64,000 nt of DNA from UBA4742 sp963734965 (GCA_963734965.1 CAVTJK010000004.1:2356001-2420000), one strand, 5' to 3'; positions 35,225 through 43,375 are shown, numbered from the stretch's first letter. Numbers and translations are program-made. The notes: a model not told the origin generated them from the letters alone.

Positions 35225-35661
35225 CCACGGTTGCCCCAGCCCGGTTGCATCATCTTGCCCTGACCGTCTCCGATGTCGACGCCAGCGTCGCCTGGTACCA
35301 AGCCGTGTTCGGCATCCGCTACCAGCTCGACGTCCCCCACCCGGGTGGAGTCGGCAAGCTTCTCACCGACGACACCCGCCAGTTGATGATCGTCCTGCAC
35401 CGCCACGACACCAACGACTCCTCTCTCTTCGCCGAAACCGTGACCGGCCTCGACCACGCCGGCTTCATGATCCCCACCCGCGCTGAGCTCGAAACCTGGC
35501 AAGACCACCTCGACGCAAACGGCGTCATTCGCACCGACATCGCCGACAAGCCCCTGACCCAGTCCCCGATCGCCGACGAGCCCTACGGATCCGTACTCGT
35601 CTTCCGCGACCCCGACAACATCCAACTCGAACTCTTCTCGCCGCCTCAGCCCCGCCCATAA
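35221..35661 (+). CDS. VOC family (glyoxalase/bleomycin-resistance-like) protein
   Basis: The 146-residue single-chain VOC protein has two beta-alpha-beta-beta-beta modules. Metal-ligand positions are visible at ARLHHLALTVSD (His), VTGLDHAGFMIP (His) and NIQLELFSPP (Glu). Members include glyoxalase I, fosfomycin and bleomycin resistance proteins and dioxygenases, and the exact role is unknown. It is translationally coupled to the TetR gene. Confidence 0.9.
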   Translation: MTTVAPARLHHLALTVSDVDASVAWYQAVFGIRYQLDVPHPGGVGKLLTDDTRQLMIVLHRHDTNDSSLFAETVTGLDHAGFMIPTRAELETWQDHLDANGVIRTDIADKPLTQSPIADEPYGSVLVFRDPDNIQLELFSPPQPRP

Positions 35662-35726
35662 CCACAACTGCCCCGCGCACGCGTCGGATCGGACACCCTC
35701 CCACCGCCCGGCATCGGACGTAGGGC

Positions 35727-35748
35727 ACGCCGAACGGCAGTTCGAAGC
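35727..35748 (+). repeat. 22-bp intergenic palindromic repeat, copy B
   Basis: Matches the shared consensus at 18 of 22 positions. It lies 65 nt after the VOC stop, in the same orientation as the other copies. Confidence 0.5.
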
Positions 35749-35830
35749 GGTGTTGGTGGCTCGAGCACGGTGCGTGCGTGACAAGGATGGAGGTCGCTGC
35801 CCTCGGCACCTTCGCCGGGGTGCTTCGCGT

Positions 35831-35908
35831 CTAGCGGTTGCCAAAGAACCTCGCGGCGAGCACCGCGCCTATCACCAGGATGACGATGACTCCGAGTCCG
35901 GCTACCAC
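35831..35908 (-). CDS. Putative 25-residue membrane peptide
   Basis: The short ORF encodes one hydrophobic helix with a basic end (VAGLGVIVILVIGAVLAARFF, then GNR). The GTG start is preceded by GAGGTGGG at a suitable distance. Small one-pass peptides of this form are common but usually unannotated in actinobacteria. The surrounding 35662-36153 has no other gene I can support. Confidence 0.4.
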   Translation of the reverse strand: MVAGLGVIVILVIGAVLAARFFGNR

Positions 35909-35992
35909 GGCGGGCCCACCTCAGCTTGGCCTCTCGCGTTCTACGCGTTGAGGACGACGGTTCCCGCTCCGATGTACATCGTTGCTCCCTAC

Positions 35993-36012
35993 CCAACGTT
36001 GGACAATCCAAC
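35993..36012. promoter_or_regulatory. Palindrome CCAACGTTGG with a third half-site
   Basis: A perfect 10-bp palindrome (35993-36002) is followed after 5 nt by another CCAAC (36008-36012). It lies upstream of the small membrane gene at 36154 in a locally less GC-rich stretch, and is a candidate regulator-binding site. Confidence 0.35.
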
Positions 36013-36153
36013 CGCATGGGGTATTCGCTAGTCCATGCGGGCCCTCGGCATTGCACCGGGTGGGTCGTTTCGGCGGTCCCGGCCTGCCGTCTACGGGTAG
36101 GGAACGGTCTGCAGACCCCGCCGAGCCTGTGCCTCGCTCAAGGAGGTCCGGCC

Positions 36154-36336
36154 ATGTGGATCGACATACTGATTGCTGCGTTGTTCGTCCTGGCCGTCTG
36201 GGGTTTCCTCTCGATCGCAGGGCTATCGACGCGGATCTTGACCAGGCGCACCGGGCGGACCGCCGAGTCGATGTACGGGAGCAACGATCGGCTCACGAAG
36301 CGGCAGCGACGCAAGGCACGACGCGACTACCCATAG
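36154..36336 (+). CDS. Small one-pass membrane protein
   Basis: The 60-residue protein starts at the ATG at 36154, seven bases after a strong AAGGAGG (36140-36146). One hydrophobic helix (DILIAALFVLAVWGFLSIAGL) is followed by a strongly basic cytoplasmic tail (TRILTRRTGRT to TKRQRRKARRDYP). No family is recognised. It could be a membrane-anchored regulator or a stress peptide. Confidence 0.65.
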   Translation: MWIDILIAALFVLAVWGFLSIAGLSTRILTRRTGRTAESMYGSNDRLTKRQRRKARRDYP

Positions 36337-36530
36337 ACGTGCGCGGGTATGTGGTCTGTCTCAGCCACGGTCCCTCTCTCGCCCAACTCTCTCAGGGCCC
36401 GTGAGCACGCTGCGGTCCCAGCTACCGGCTCCGGTGGGCCGGGCATCCCCACGGTCTCCTTCGGGACCGTGAGGGTCGAGCTGGGGCCGTGGCGCGGGAG
36501 CCTCTCTGGCCTGCCGCAACGAGCGCCCAG

Positions 36531-36980
36531 CTAGGCCTCGGTGCTCGCTGGAGGGGGCGGAAGCCGAACCTGCCTGGCCATCCCGGCGTTCGCGCAAGCC
36601 CATGAGCCTCCAGCCTCGAACGCTCCCATGGCAAGCGAGGCCAAGACCTGCCCGCTAGCCGAGAAGAACACGAGCCCGGCAAGAGCTCCGAACAGAACAA
36701 CCTGCGGAATCTGTGACTGCCCGTACTCGTGGCTGAACAGATCGCGCACGACGAAGCACCCAATCGCTGTTCCCGACGTTCCCATGAAGAAGAGCCACGC
36801 CGACGTAGCTGGAGGCCCTCCGTAGTTGACCGCGAGAATCCCTCCGACGGCGAGGGGAGCCCAGCCGATTGTCAATCGGAGCCACGGCGACAAGCCGCTC
36901 CACCGCGCCTTCCACCAACCAGCCACACTGCCGAGAGTACAGGTGAGCCGGTCGTGCAGTCGATGGGTGACCAGGCTCAT
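36531..36980 (-). CDS. Hypothetical membrane protein, paralogue of 39462-39953
   Basis: The ~150-residue protein has about four hydrophobic segments. Its DLFSHEYGQSQIPQVVLFGALAGLVF motif and a C-terminal VRLPPPP match DLFMSDYGSRQLPMVSLAGAGAGFV and RRLPPPP in the gene at 39462, so the two are diverged copies. The start is uncertain: an ATG at 36980 gives a protein collinear with the paralogue, and an upstream GTG reaches 37070. It is opposite in orientation to its neighbours. No function is known. Confidence 0.6.
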   Translation of the reverse strand: MSLVTHRLHDRLTCTLGSVAGWWKARWSGLSPWLRLTIGWAPLAVGGILAVNYGGPPATSAWLFFMGTSGTAIGCFVVRDLFSHEYGQSQIPQVVLFGALAGLVFFSASGQVLASLAMGAFEAGGSWACANAGMARQVRLPPPPASTEA

Positions 36981-37083
36981 GAGCAGAGCGCAGAACGGCC
37001 GTAGGCGTGGCGGGGCTGGCGCGGGCGTGCCGGTCATTCCGGCGAGTCCACTTGTGGGCACCCACTGCACCTAGGTTGGGTTC

Positions 37084-37338
37084 GTGGCGAAGACGAGCAG
37101 GCGAGAAGAACATCGGCGGTCCAACGCGACGAGGTCCGGTCGGTGGCATCGTCGCGTGGGCACTTTCCCGCGTGCAGGGTTCGGGCTCTACCCCGGCGGC
37201 GGTCGCGTGCTCGACGGTGGTCGCGACGCGCCTCTCGACGAACGAGGGCTGAAGATCTGGCACCTCACCCTGGGAATCATCCTCGCCGTTGGGGGCGTGA
37301 TCTTGTTGCTCTCGGTCCTCTCGTACGTTCACCACTGA
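37084..37338 (+). CDS. Putative small membrane protein
   Basis: The 84-residue ORF has an Arg/Gly-rich N-terminal half and one clear C-terminal helix (LTLGIILAVGGVILLLSVLSYV). The N-terminal half has little protein-like character. The real start may be an internal GTG nearer 37207, leaving a ~43-residue one-pass protein. No family is recognised. Confidence 0.4.
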   Translation: MAKTSRREEHRRSNATRSGRWHRRVGTFPRAGFGLYPGGGRVLDGGRDAPLDERGLKIWHLTLGIILAVGGVILLLSVLSYVHH

Positions 37339-37458
37339 TTCGGCGGGGCCGACCGAGCGCGCCCGATCGGCACGTCGGGCTCCTCGCGAATGCGCCGACC
37401 GCCGGTTCGCCAGCCGCGCCCCGAGAGTGGGCGTCGACCGGTGCGGTAGCGTGTCGGT

Positions 37459-37713
37459 GTGGCGGTCCCTGGCTCGCAGGTGTCTCGTTGGTCGGCTGGA
37501 CAACAGTGGACCCCTGGCTTCTCCAGGGCCTATGCCCTCATGGCGGGCGCACTGGGCTTCGCCTTCCTGGGATTGGCGGTCGTCTGGCTGGTTTCAGCCG
37601 TCCACCCCAGATGGGAGCCTCTCCCCATAGCCCTCATCGGCTCGGCGTGGCTCCTCACGGCATATGTCGCGTTGCGGAGGTGCGCTGGCCGCAGTCAGCG
37701 GCCGAGCGCCTAA
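37459..37713 (+). CDS. Small two-helix membrane protein
   Basis: The 84-residue protein with a GTG start has two hydrophobic helices (LMAGALGFAFLGLAVVWLVSAV and IALIGSAWLLTAYVAL) and a basic C-terminus (RRCAGRSQRPSA). Its TAA stop lies inside copy C of the intergenic repeat (GCGCCTAACGGC). Stop codons are placed this way in integron cassettes. No family is recognised. Confidence 0.5.
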   Translation: MAVPGSQVSRWSAGQQWTPGFSRAYALMAGALGFAFLGLAVVWLVSAVHPRWEPLPIALIGSAWLLTAYVALRRCAGRSQRPSA

Positions 37714-37750
37714 CGGCACCTCGGCGTGCGGGCCTGCGCCGGTTCGGCGC
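37706..37750 (+). repeat. 22-bp intergenic repeat, copy C, with longer hairpin
   Basis: The first 22 nt (37706-37727) match the consensus at 19 of 22. GCCGGTTCGGCGC (37738-37750) pairs with the left arm GCGCCTAACGGC, leaving one mismatch and one bulged G beside GTT. The stop codon of the preceding gene is embedded. Confidence 0.6.
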
Positions 37751-37808
37751 AGATCAACTGCGTCCCGTTCTGGGATAGCCGTGGTCGGATGCTGGAAGAC
37801 TCGTTGAT

Positions 37809-38528
37809 GTGGCTACGTTCGTCCTTGTTCACGGTGGTTGGAGTGGCGCTCATGGCTGGCGGGAGGTTCGTCGGCTCCTGGCGGCCGACGGTCACGAGGT
37901 CTTCACGCCGAGCCTGACGGGGATCGGCGAGCGAGTCCACCTCGTTAGCCCGCAGGTCGATCTCACGACCCACGTTCATGACGTCGTCAATCTCATGCTG
38001 TTCGAGGACCTCGGTGACGTCGTCCTGGTCGGGTACTCGTACGGCGGCGCAGTGGTGACGGCGGCCCTGGCGCACATCTCCGACCGCGTTCGCGAACTCG
38101 TCTTTCTCGACGCGTTCGTGCCTCGCAACGGCGAGACCGTCACTGGCCTGTCTGGTCGCGAGCGCCCGGCGACCATCGCCATCGGCGACGAGTGGCTGGT
38201 TCCGCCACCCGAACGCGCTTACGACGACCCCGATGAAGCCGCCTGGCAGTCCTCTCGCCGAGTGGCGCACCCCGTCCGATGCTTCACAGAATCCATCTAT
38301 CTAGCGAAGCCGATCGAGGACCACACCTTCGGGCTCTCCTTCATCAAGGCGACAGCCGACTCACGCGAGGCGACGGGCGGCACCGCCTTCTGGGATGCCG
38401 CCGATCGCGCACGTGCGTCCGATCGCTGGGGCTACCACGAGATCGGCACGAACCACATGGTCGCCAGCAATCGACCCGAGGAGCTCGCGACGTTGCTTGC
38501 CGCGATCAGCAACGCCTCTGCCCCCTAG
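37809..38528 (+). CDS. Alpha/beta hydrolase
   Basis: The 239-residue alpha/beta hydrolase is of the salicylate-esterase/MES-like type. It has FVLVHGGWSGAHGWREV, the nucleophile elbow VLVGYSYGGAV (Ser77) and the terminal His in YHEIGTNHMVASNRPEE. It resembles the hydrolase at 6117-6863 in architecture but is clearly diverged. The GTG start lies about 60 nt after repeat copy C. Substrate unknown. Confidence 0.87.
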   Translation: MATFVLVHGGWSGAHGWREVRRLLAADGHEVFTPSLTGIGERVHLVSPQVDLTTHVHDVVNLMLFEDLGDVVLVGYSYGGAVVTAALAHISDRVRELVFLDAFVPRNGETVTGLSGRERPATIAIGDEWLVPPPERAYDDPDEAAWQSSRRVAHPVRCFTESIYLAKPIEDHTFGLSFIKATADSREATGGTAFWDAADRARASDRWGYHEIGTNHMVASNRPEELATLLAAISNASAP

Positions 38529-38588
38529 GCCTGGTCCGAGTTCCGGCGACCAAGATTGCGATCTCCGGCGTCCACAGTGAGGCGGTTG
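38510..38588 (+). repeat. Possible hairpin arms with bulged G
   Basis: CAACGCCTC (38510-38518) overlaps the end of the hydrolase gene and can pair with GAGGCGGTTG (38579-38588), again with a single extra G next to GTT as in copy C. It is weaker than the 22-bp repeat copies and offered as a candidate recombination-site-like structure only. Confidence 0.3.
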
Positions 38589-38655
38589 GGTATCTTTGTC
38601 GCGTCTTTGCGATGAGGGCACGCGACCGACGTTCCTCGTCGAAGTGAGGGTTCTC

Positions 38656-39339
38656 GTGACGAATGGTGAGCGCTATCGGCAGCGGGCCCGGAGCCTGGTC
38701 GACTTCGCCTCCGATCTCGACGATGGCCACCGCGTCCCATCGACGCCGGCATGGAACCTGCGGGACCTGATGGCTCACCTCGCCGGCGTCGCCGCGGACG
38801 TCGTCGCTGGCGACGTGGACGAGTACTCCCAACCCTCATGGACAGCCCGCCAGGTCGCGGCTCGGGCCGGGAGGTCCCGACAGGCGGTGATCGAGGAGTG
38901 GGAGCAGGACTGGCCGGCGATGAGCCGGGTGCTGGACGACCCGACGACGCATGGCTTGGACTCGTTGTTCTCGGTCCTGCCCCTGGTGGACGTGGTCGCC
39001 CACGAGCACGACCTGCGCGAATCGACGGGCCTGTTCGGGTTCTCCGACGACAACATCTGGCCGGTCGTCGAACAGCGACGGCGTGACGTGCTGGCCATCC
39101 AATGCGAGATCGCCTCATGCGGTTTGCGGGTTCGGACCCCGCAGGGCGATGGCTGGTCCGTTGGGCCCCAAGAGCCACGCCTGACCGTCACCGCTGATCG
39201 ATACGAGCTGTGGCGATCCCTCGAGGGTCGCCGGACCCGCAGCGTCGTCGCTGGGTTCGACTGGTCGACCGATCCCGCCCCGATCCTCGAGCACTGGGTC
39301 GGATCGATCTTCACGTGGCCGGAGGACACCGCCGACTAG
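38656..39339 (+). CDS. Maleylpyruvate isomerase family (MDMPI_N) protein
   Basis: This 227-residue member of the mycothiol-dependent isomerase superfamily has TPAWNLRDLMAHLAGVAADV and LPLVDVVAHEHDLRESTGL, which carry the metal-binding His residues. The C-terminal MDMPI_C-like part follows (WRSLEGRRTRSVVAGFDW). The GTG at 38656 begins at the conserved helix, while an upstream in-frame GTG at 38596 would add unlikely sequence. It is distinct from the MDMPI-like protein at 5411. Confidence 0.82.
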   Translation: MTNGERYRQRARSLVDFASDLDDGHRVPSTPAWNLRDLMAHLAGVAADVVAGDVDEYSQPSWTARQVAARAGRSRQAVIEEWEQDWPAMSRVLDDPTTHGLDSLFSVLPLVDVVAHEHDLRESTGLFGFSDDNIWPVVEQRRRDVLAIQCEIASCGLRVRTPQGDGWSVGPQEPRLTVTADRYELWRSLEGRRTRSVVAGFDWSTDPAPILEHWVGSIFTWPEDTAD

Positions 39340-39356
39340 CGACCTTCGAACTCCAC

Positions 39357-39379
39357 GCGCCCCAACGCCACTTCGGTGC
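39357..39379 (+). repeat. 22-bp intergenic palindromic repeat, copy D
   Basis: Matches 19 of 22 consensus positions after allowing one inserted C. It starts 18 nt after the MDMPI-like stop. Confidence 0.5.
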
Positions 39380-39461
39380 AGCGCCCGAGAGCCGGGTTCG
39401 CCGCCAACAGGTTTCCAGTGACCACCCTAGAGTCGCTCTGTTTCGGGCTTCACGAACAGCC

Positions 39462-39953
39462 ATGCCGTATCATTTGCGAATGGGCGCAGGCGGGACGTCG
39501 TTCCCACGCTGGATGAACGCCTCGCTGTTGCCGCATGTCGTGCGCAGACAGCGACCGGTAGTGCGGTTGGCCCTGGCGTTCGTCGGGATCTTCCTGGGCA
39601 TCGTCGCCTCGAATCTCGTGAGCTCGCCCACGGGCGGATCAGGGCCGCTGCACGTCGTCGTTGCCATGTTGGGCGTGGCTGGCGTCTGGTGGTTCGTCTC
39701 AGTCTTCACTGATCTCTTCATGAGCGACTACGGATCACGGCAGCTGCCGATGGTCTCGCTGGCCGGAGCTGGCGCTGGATTCGTCAGTGGCTACCTCGGG
39801 AGCAGCTACAGACCGCTTACCAATGCCTTGATCGGCAGCGTTGTCCTTGGTGCGCTCGCGCTCGCCACCGGCTGGATCGTCCTCATCATGCGCCGGCGTT
39901 TGCCGCCACCGCCCGGGAACGAGCCGCCCGGCCACGGCACCTCCGACACCTGA
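39462..39953 (+). CDS. Hypothetical membrane protein, paralogue of 36531-36980
   Basis: The 163-residue protein has about four hydrophobic helices (LALAFVGIFLGIVASNLV, VVVAMLGVAGVWWFVSVF, LAGAGAGFVSGYLG, LIGSVVLGALALATGWIVLIM). It shares DLFMSDYG-x2-QLP and the RRLPPPP tail with the minus-strand gene 2.5 kb away. Starts at 39462 or 39480 are both possible. It is flanked by repeat copies D and E, which lie 83 nt before and 23 nt after it. Function unknown. Confidence 0.68.
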   Translation: MPYHLRMGAGGTSFPRWMNASLLPHVVRRQRPVVRLALAFVGIFLGIVASNLVSSPTGGSGPLHVVVAMLGVAGVWWFVSVFTDLFMSDYGSRQLPMVSLAGAGAGFVSGYLGSSYRPLTNALIGSVVLGALALATGWIVLIMRRRLPPPPGNEPPGHGTSDT

Positions 39954-39975
39954 GCCGAGGCGCCTTACCGGACGA

Positions 39976-39997
39976 GCGCCGAACGGCGCTTCGGCGC
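39976..39997 (+). repeat. 22-bp intergenic palindromic repeat, copy E
   Basis: The cleanest copy, at 21 of 22. Arms GCGCCGAA and TTCGGCGC are perfect around CGGCGC. It lies 23 nt after the membrane-protein stop. Confidence 0.65.
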
Positions 39998-40022
39998 ACG
40001 CCCCGCACGCGTACGAGTCGGC

Positions 40023-40542
40023 TCACGTGGGTCGCAGCACGGCGACCTCGGGCATTGCCTCGGGAGGGCCGAAGCCGTGCTCGGCCAGCCAGCGGACGTT
40101 GCTCAGGCATCGCAACGACCACCACGCCCGGATGAGGCCGAGGTCGACGTCGCTGTCGTAGCCGGCCACGACATCACCGACGTGCTCCTCGTGTCCGAGC
40201 GTGAGGGTGGCGAGGTCGAACGAGCGCGTCGCCCTGAGACGCTTCGGACCAGTCGATGACACCCGTGACCTCGTCACCGGCGACGAAGACGTGGTCGACT
40301 TGCAGCTCGCCGAGGTGGCCGAGTGCCATGCCCGGGAGAGCGGCGAGCGCGAGCACGGGCGGCTTCCGCCACAGGATCTCCGGGGTCGGGACCGGCGCCA
40401 TCGACATCGCCTCGATCTCCACGTCGGTTCGGGTCTGATCAGCATCGATCTTCAGGAACACGTCGCCGACGCGCAGGGTCGCGCGCTCGTTGTGGGCGAC
40501 GACAACCACGACGTTCTCCATGTCGGCCATCATCGCCGGCAT
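40023..40542 (-). pseudogene. Aminoglycoside phosphotransferase-family remnant with internal deletion
   Basis: The N-terminal lobe is present (ERATLRVGDVFLKIDAD, then EILWRKPPVLALAALPGMALG). It jumps directly to the end of the catalytic lobe (LQVDHVFVAGDEVTGVIDWSEASQGDAL and FDLATLTLGHEEHVGDVVAGYDSDVDLGLIRAWWSL). About 90-100 residues between these blocks are missing, including the catalytic HGD loop, which is replaced by LGE. A frameshift near 40225 follows in the DAL-FDLATL junction. At ~170 residues the product is far shorter than the usual 270-300 and is expected to be inactive. Confidence 0.75.
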
Positions 40543-40693
40543 GAACCACCGACGTCGCCGGGTTTGGCGCGTGCCACGGAGTCCGGCTCACCCTGGCCAC
40601 CACGAAACCGCTAGGACTTCGACGAGGTCAGAGGCCTCCAAATCCGAACACCCCGAGGCCAGATGCGGCCACCACCTTGGTCATCGGGTACCG

Positions 40694-41727
40694 CTACACG
40701 TCGCGGCAGAACTGGGCGATGCTCGCCGCCGTCTCGCGGCTGATGTCCGGGCAGGCGATCGAGAAGATCTCGGTGCCGTGGATCGTGCCCATCACCTGAC
40801 GGCACCGGGCCGGCACCCCGGCTCGCAACAGCAGCCGGTAGAACTCGATGCCCTCGTCGCGCAAGCGGGTCGCACTCGTTGACGCTGATGACGGTGGGGA
40901 CCAGGCCGGACACGTCGTCCTCGGTGGCGAACGACGGCCACGCCAGCGGGTCCTTCGCCTCGAACGCCTCGATGCCGTAGCCGATGGCCCCGCTGTTGTT
41001 GTGCAGGTCGAGCAGGATGCCGTTGTTCTCGGTCGACGACGGGAACCGGTCCTGGGGCCAGCTGCCCGCGATGTACGGGCACATCGCGTACAGCCCCCGG
41101 ATCAGGCCGAGGTCGCCGTCGCGCTCGGAGCCGCAGCCCGGTGGCGAGCGTGAGGTTCCCTCCGCCGCTCTCGCCGGCCACGATCACGTGGTCGGCGTCG
41201 ATGCCGAGCTCGCCGGCGTGGGCGTGCACCCACTTGAGTCCCGACACGCAGTCGTTCAGGCCGGCTGGGAAGGGCTCGACCTCGGGCACCGACGACGGCG
41301 TCACGCAGTTGCGGAAGTCGACCATCGCGACCGCCACGCCCTGGTTGGCGATCAGGCGGCCCCACGACCGGTACATGCCGAGATAGCAGGACATCGACGC
41401 CATCCCGCCGCCGTGGATGTAGTAGACGCACGGCAGCGGCTCGTCGGACTGCGGCCGGATGAACTGGATCTTGATCGTGTTGCCGTCGGGCTGCGACGCG
41501 ATCTCGATCGTGCGGATGTCGAGGCCGGCGGACGGCGCGATGGTCTCGTCGTCGATCAGGTCGAGCATCGCCGTCATCTGCTCGTTCATGGCCATCGCCT
41601 CAGGCGTGGATGCCTCCTTCAGGAGGTGCTCGCGATCGGACACGTCGCCCATCGTCGGCTCGGCCAACGACCCCATCAGCGCCTTGATCCGCGGATCGAT
41701 CCGTGGGTCCTCGTCGATCTTGCCCAT
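40694..41727 (-). CDS. Alpha/beta hydrolase, HSL/lipase family (two frameshifts)
   Basis: The protein begins MGKIDEDPRIDPRIKALM, after GGGGAGA on the minus strand. It has the HSL oxyanion motif CVYYIHGGGMASMSCYLG and the nucleophile elbow VIVAGESGGGNLTLA. In a second frame it carries DLGLIRGLYAMCPYIAGSW-like continuation and VISVNECDPL with the catalytic Asp. In a third it carries QVMGTIHGTEIFSIACPDISRETAASIAQF with the His, ending at 40694. Frame changes lie near 41125-41145 and 40865. The reconstructed length is about 344 residues. It hydrolyses acyl esters of unknown identity. Confidence 0.8.
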
Positions 41728-41859
41728 GTGCACTCTCCCCGTGGTCGCCATCAAGTCTGCCAGATCGAGCGCGACGCCGGCCGGGCCGACCGGTCGTTTC
41801 GAAACTTCCCTGCCAGTAGGCTCGCCGGTCGTCTCGCCTCGGGTGAAGGGAACGTGCGC

Positions 41860-42924
41860 ATGAGCCGACAGGACGCCAGCCCGCCCGTCGCCGACCTGGG
41901 CGACCGGGCTCACATCTGGAGTGAGTCAGGGGGCTACTTCGACTGGGTTCCGAACGAGCCCCTGCGCCACACAGACGTCCTCAGGATCTTCCATGCCGAG
42001 TTCGGCGACCCCGATGCTCCTGTGCTGCTCCTGGTGCACGGCTTTCCGACCAGCAGCATCGATTGGTTCGACGTCGTCCGGCCGCTCAGCGAAGGTCACC
42101 GGGTGTGCCTGCTGGACTTCCCCGGCTTCGGCTTCTCGGACAAGCCGAAGAACGAGGTCTACACACTCCGGCGCGATGCCGAGCTGCTCGACTACTACCT
42201 GGGCGAGATCCTGGGCGTTGGTCAGGGCGCGGTCGTCGCGCACGATCGTGGCGACAGCGTTGCGCTCGAGTTCCTCGCCCGCCGCACCGCTGGCACCTCG
42301 TCGTTCGAACTGACCAACCTGGTGCTCAGCAACGCCAACATCTTCCTGCCGTTGTCCAGTCTCACGGATTTCCAACGTCTGGTTCTCGACCCTGCTACCG
42401 CTCCTGCCGTGCAAGAGGCGCTGACGCCCGAGGCCTTGGCCCGTGGTATGGGGCTGATGGCGTTCACGCCCAGCCGCGGTCTCGACGACCCAGCGATCAG
42501 AGCGCTGGCCGACACCTTCTCGGTGCACGACGGAACCGCGGTCGTCCACGACACGATCCAGTACCTCGTTGAACGCTCCGAACGCGAGACGGATTGGCTC
42601 GACGTTCTGGCCAGTTCGCCGGTCCCCACCACCATGGTCTGGGGCCTCTACGACACGATCTCGCCGATCCGCGTCGCGAACTACGTCTGGCTGAACTACC
42701 TGGCCCGGAAGCCGGGCGAGAACAGCTTCTGGGTCCTTCCGCGGGCGAACCACTACCTCCAGCACGATCAGCCCGACGAGTTCGTCGCCGTGGTCAACGC
42801 CGCGTTGTCGAGCTCCACGAGCCCCGCCCCCGGACCGATCTCTGACGATCCCGGCGCCGCGCTGTTCGTCGATCGTTCCCGGCCGGAGCTCCTCACCGCC
42901 GCCCAGGCACTCGCTGGATCCTGA
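41860..42924 (+). CDS. Alpha/beta hydrolase with Asp nucleophile (haloalkane dehalogenase/epoxide hydrolase-like)
   Basis: The 354-residue protein has VLLLVHGFPTSSIDWFDVV with HG-x-P, and VCLLDFPGFGFSDKP. The nucleophile elbow VVAHDRGDSVALEF has Asp129 instead of Ser, the hallmark of dehalogenases and epoxide hydrolases. Asp in WGLYDTISPI and His in ANHYLQHDQPDEF complete the triad region. The cap domain lies at about 160-260. Halide versus epoxide chemistry cannot be decided from sequence alone. Starts with ATG, divergent from the HSL hydrolase. Confidence 0.85.
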   Translation: MSRQDASPPVADLGDRAHIWSESGGYFDWVPNEPLRHTDVLRIFHAEFGDPDAPVLLLVHGFPTSSIDWFDVVRPLSEGHRVCLLDFPGFGFSDKPKNEVYTLRRDAELLDYYLGEILGVGQGAVVAHDRGDSVALEFLARRTAGTSSFELTNLVLSNANIFLPLSSLTDFQRLVLDPATAPAVQEALTPEALARGMGLMAFTPSRGLDDPAIRALADTFSVHDGTAVVHDTIQYLVERSERETDWLDVLASSPVPTTMVWGLYDTISPIRVANYVWLNYLARKPGENSFWVLPRANHYLQHDQPDEFVAVVNAALSSSTSPAPGPISDDPGAALFVDRSRPELLTAAQALAGS

Positions 42925-42984
42925 GTGGCGTTGGGCGTGCTGCCGGTCAGCGGTCCGCGAGGTCGCGGAGACTGAAGCGTCGTG

Positions 42985-43269
42985 TCAGGGCGCTTCGACG
43001 GCCGAGATGATGTACCGCTTGACCGTGGCCGAGAGGATGGGCGGCGAGTCGGCATCAGGCTGACCCGCGCCACGGAAGGCGAGGAGGTGTTCCTCGCTGT
43101 CCCAGCACTCGAAGATGTTGATCCGGTCGGCCTCGATCGGATCGGCCGCTTGGACGAAGTCCAGGCAGCCCGGCGCCCGACGAGCCTGTACGACGGCATC
43201 GGCGTTCGCGGCGAGAAAGCGCTCGCGGTCGGCGGGATCGAGGATCAAGCTCCCGGCGACGATCAGCAC
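42985..43269 (-). CDS. Antibiotic biosynthesis monooxygenase (ABM) family protein
   Basis: The 94-residue ferredoxin-like ABM domain has MLIVAGSLILDPADRERFLAA, PGCLDFVQAADPIEADRINIFECWDSEEHLLAF and a short tail. Typical members are dimeric quinol monooxygenases or small-molecule oxygenases that need no cofactor. The length is normal for a single-domain protein, and the gene is monocistronic. Confidence 0.88.
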   Translation of the reverse strand: MLIVAGSLILDPADRERFLAANADAVVQARRAPGCLDFVQAADPIEADRINIFECWDSEEHLLAFRGAGQPDADSPPILSATVKRYIISAVEAP

Positions 43270-43375
43270 CGTCCCAGGCTACGCGCGGTGGCACCTCTCC
43301 CCTCGAACCGCACGGTGCTCAGGCGCGGTGAAGACTTGTACCCTCAGTCCGCTGCGCAAGAGGGAGGCAGTTCCG

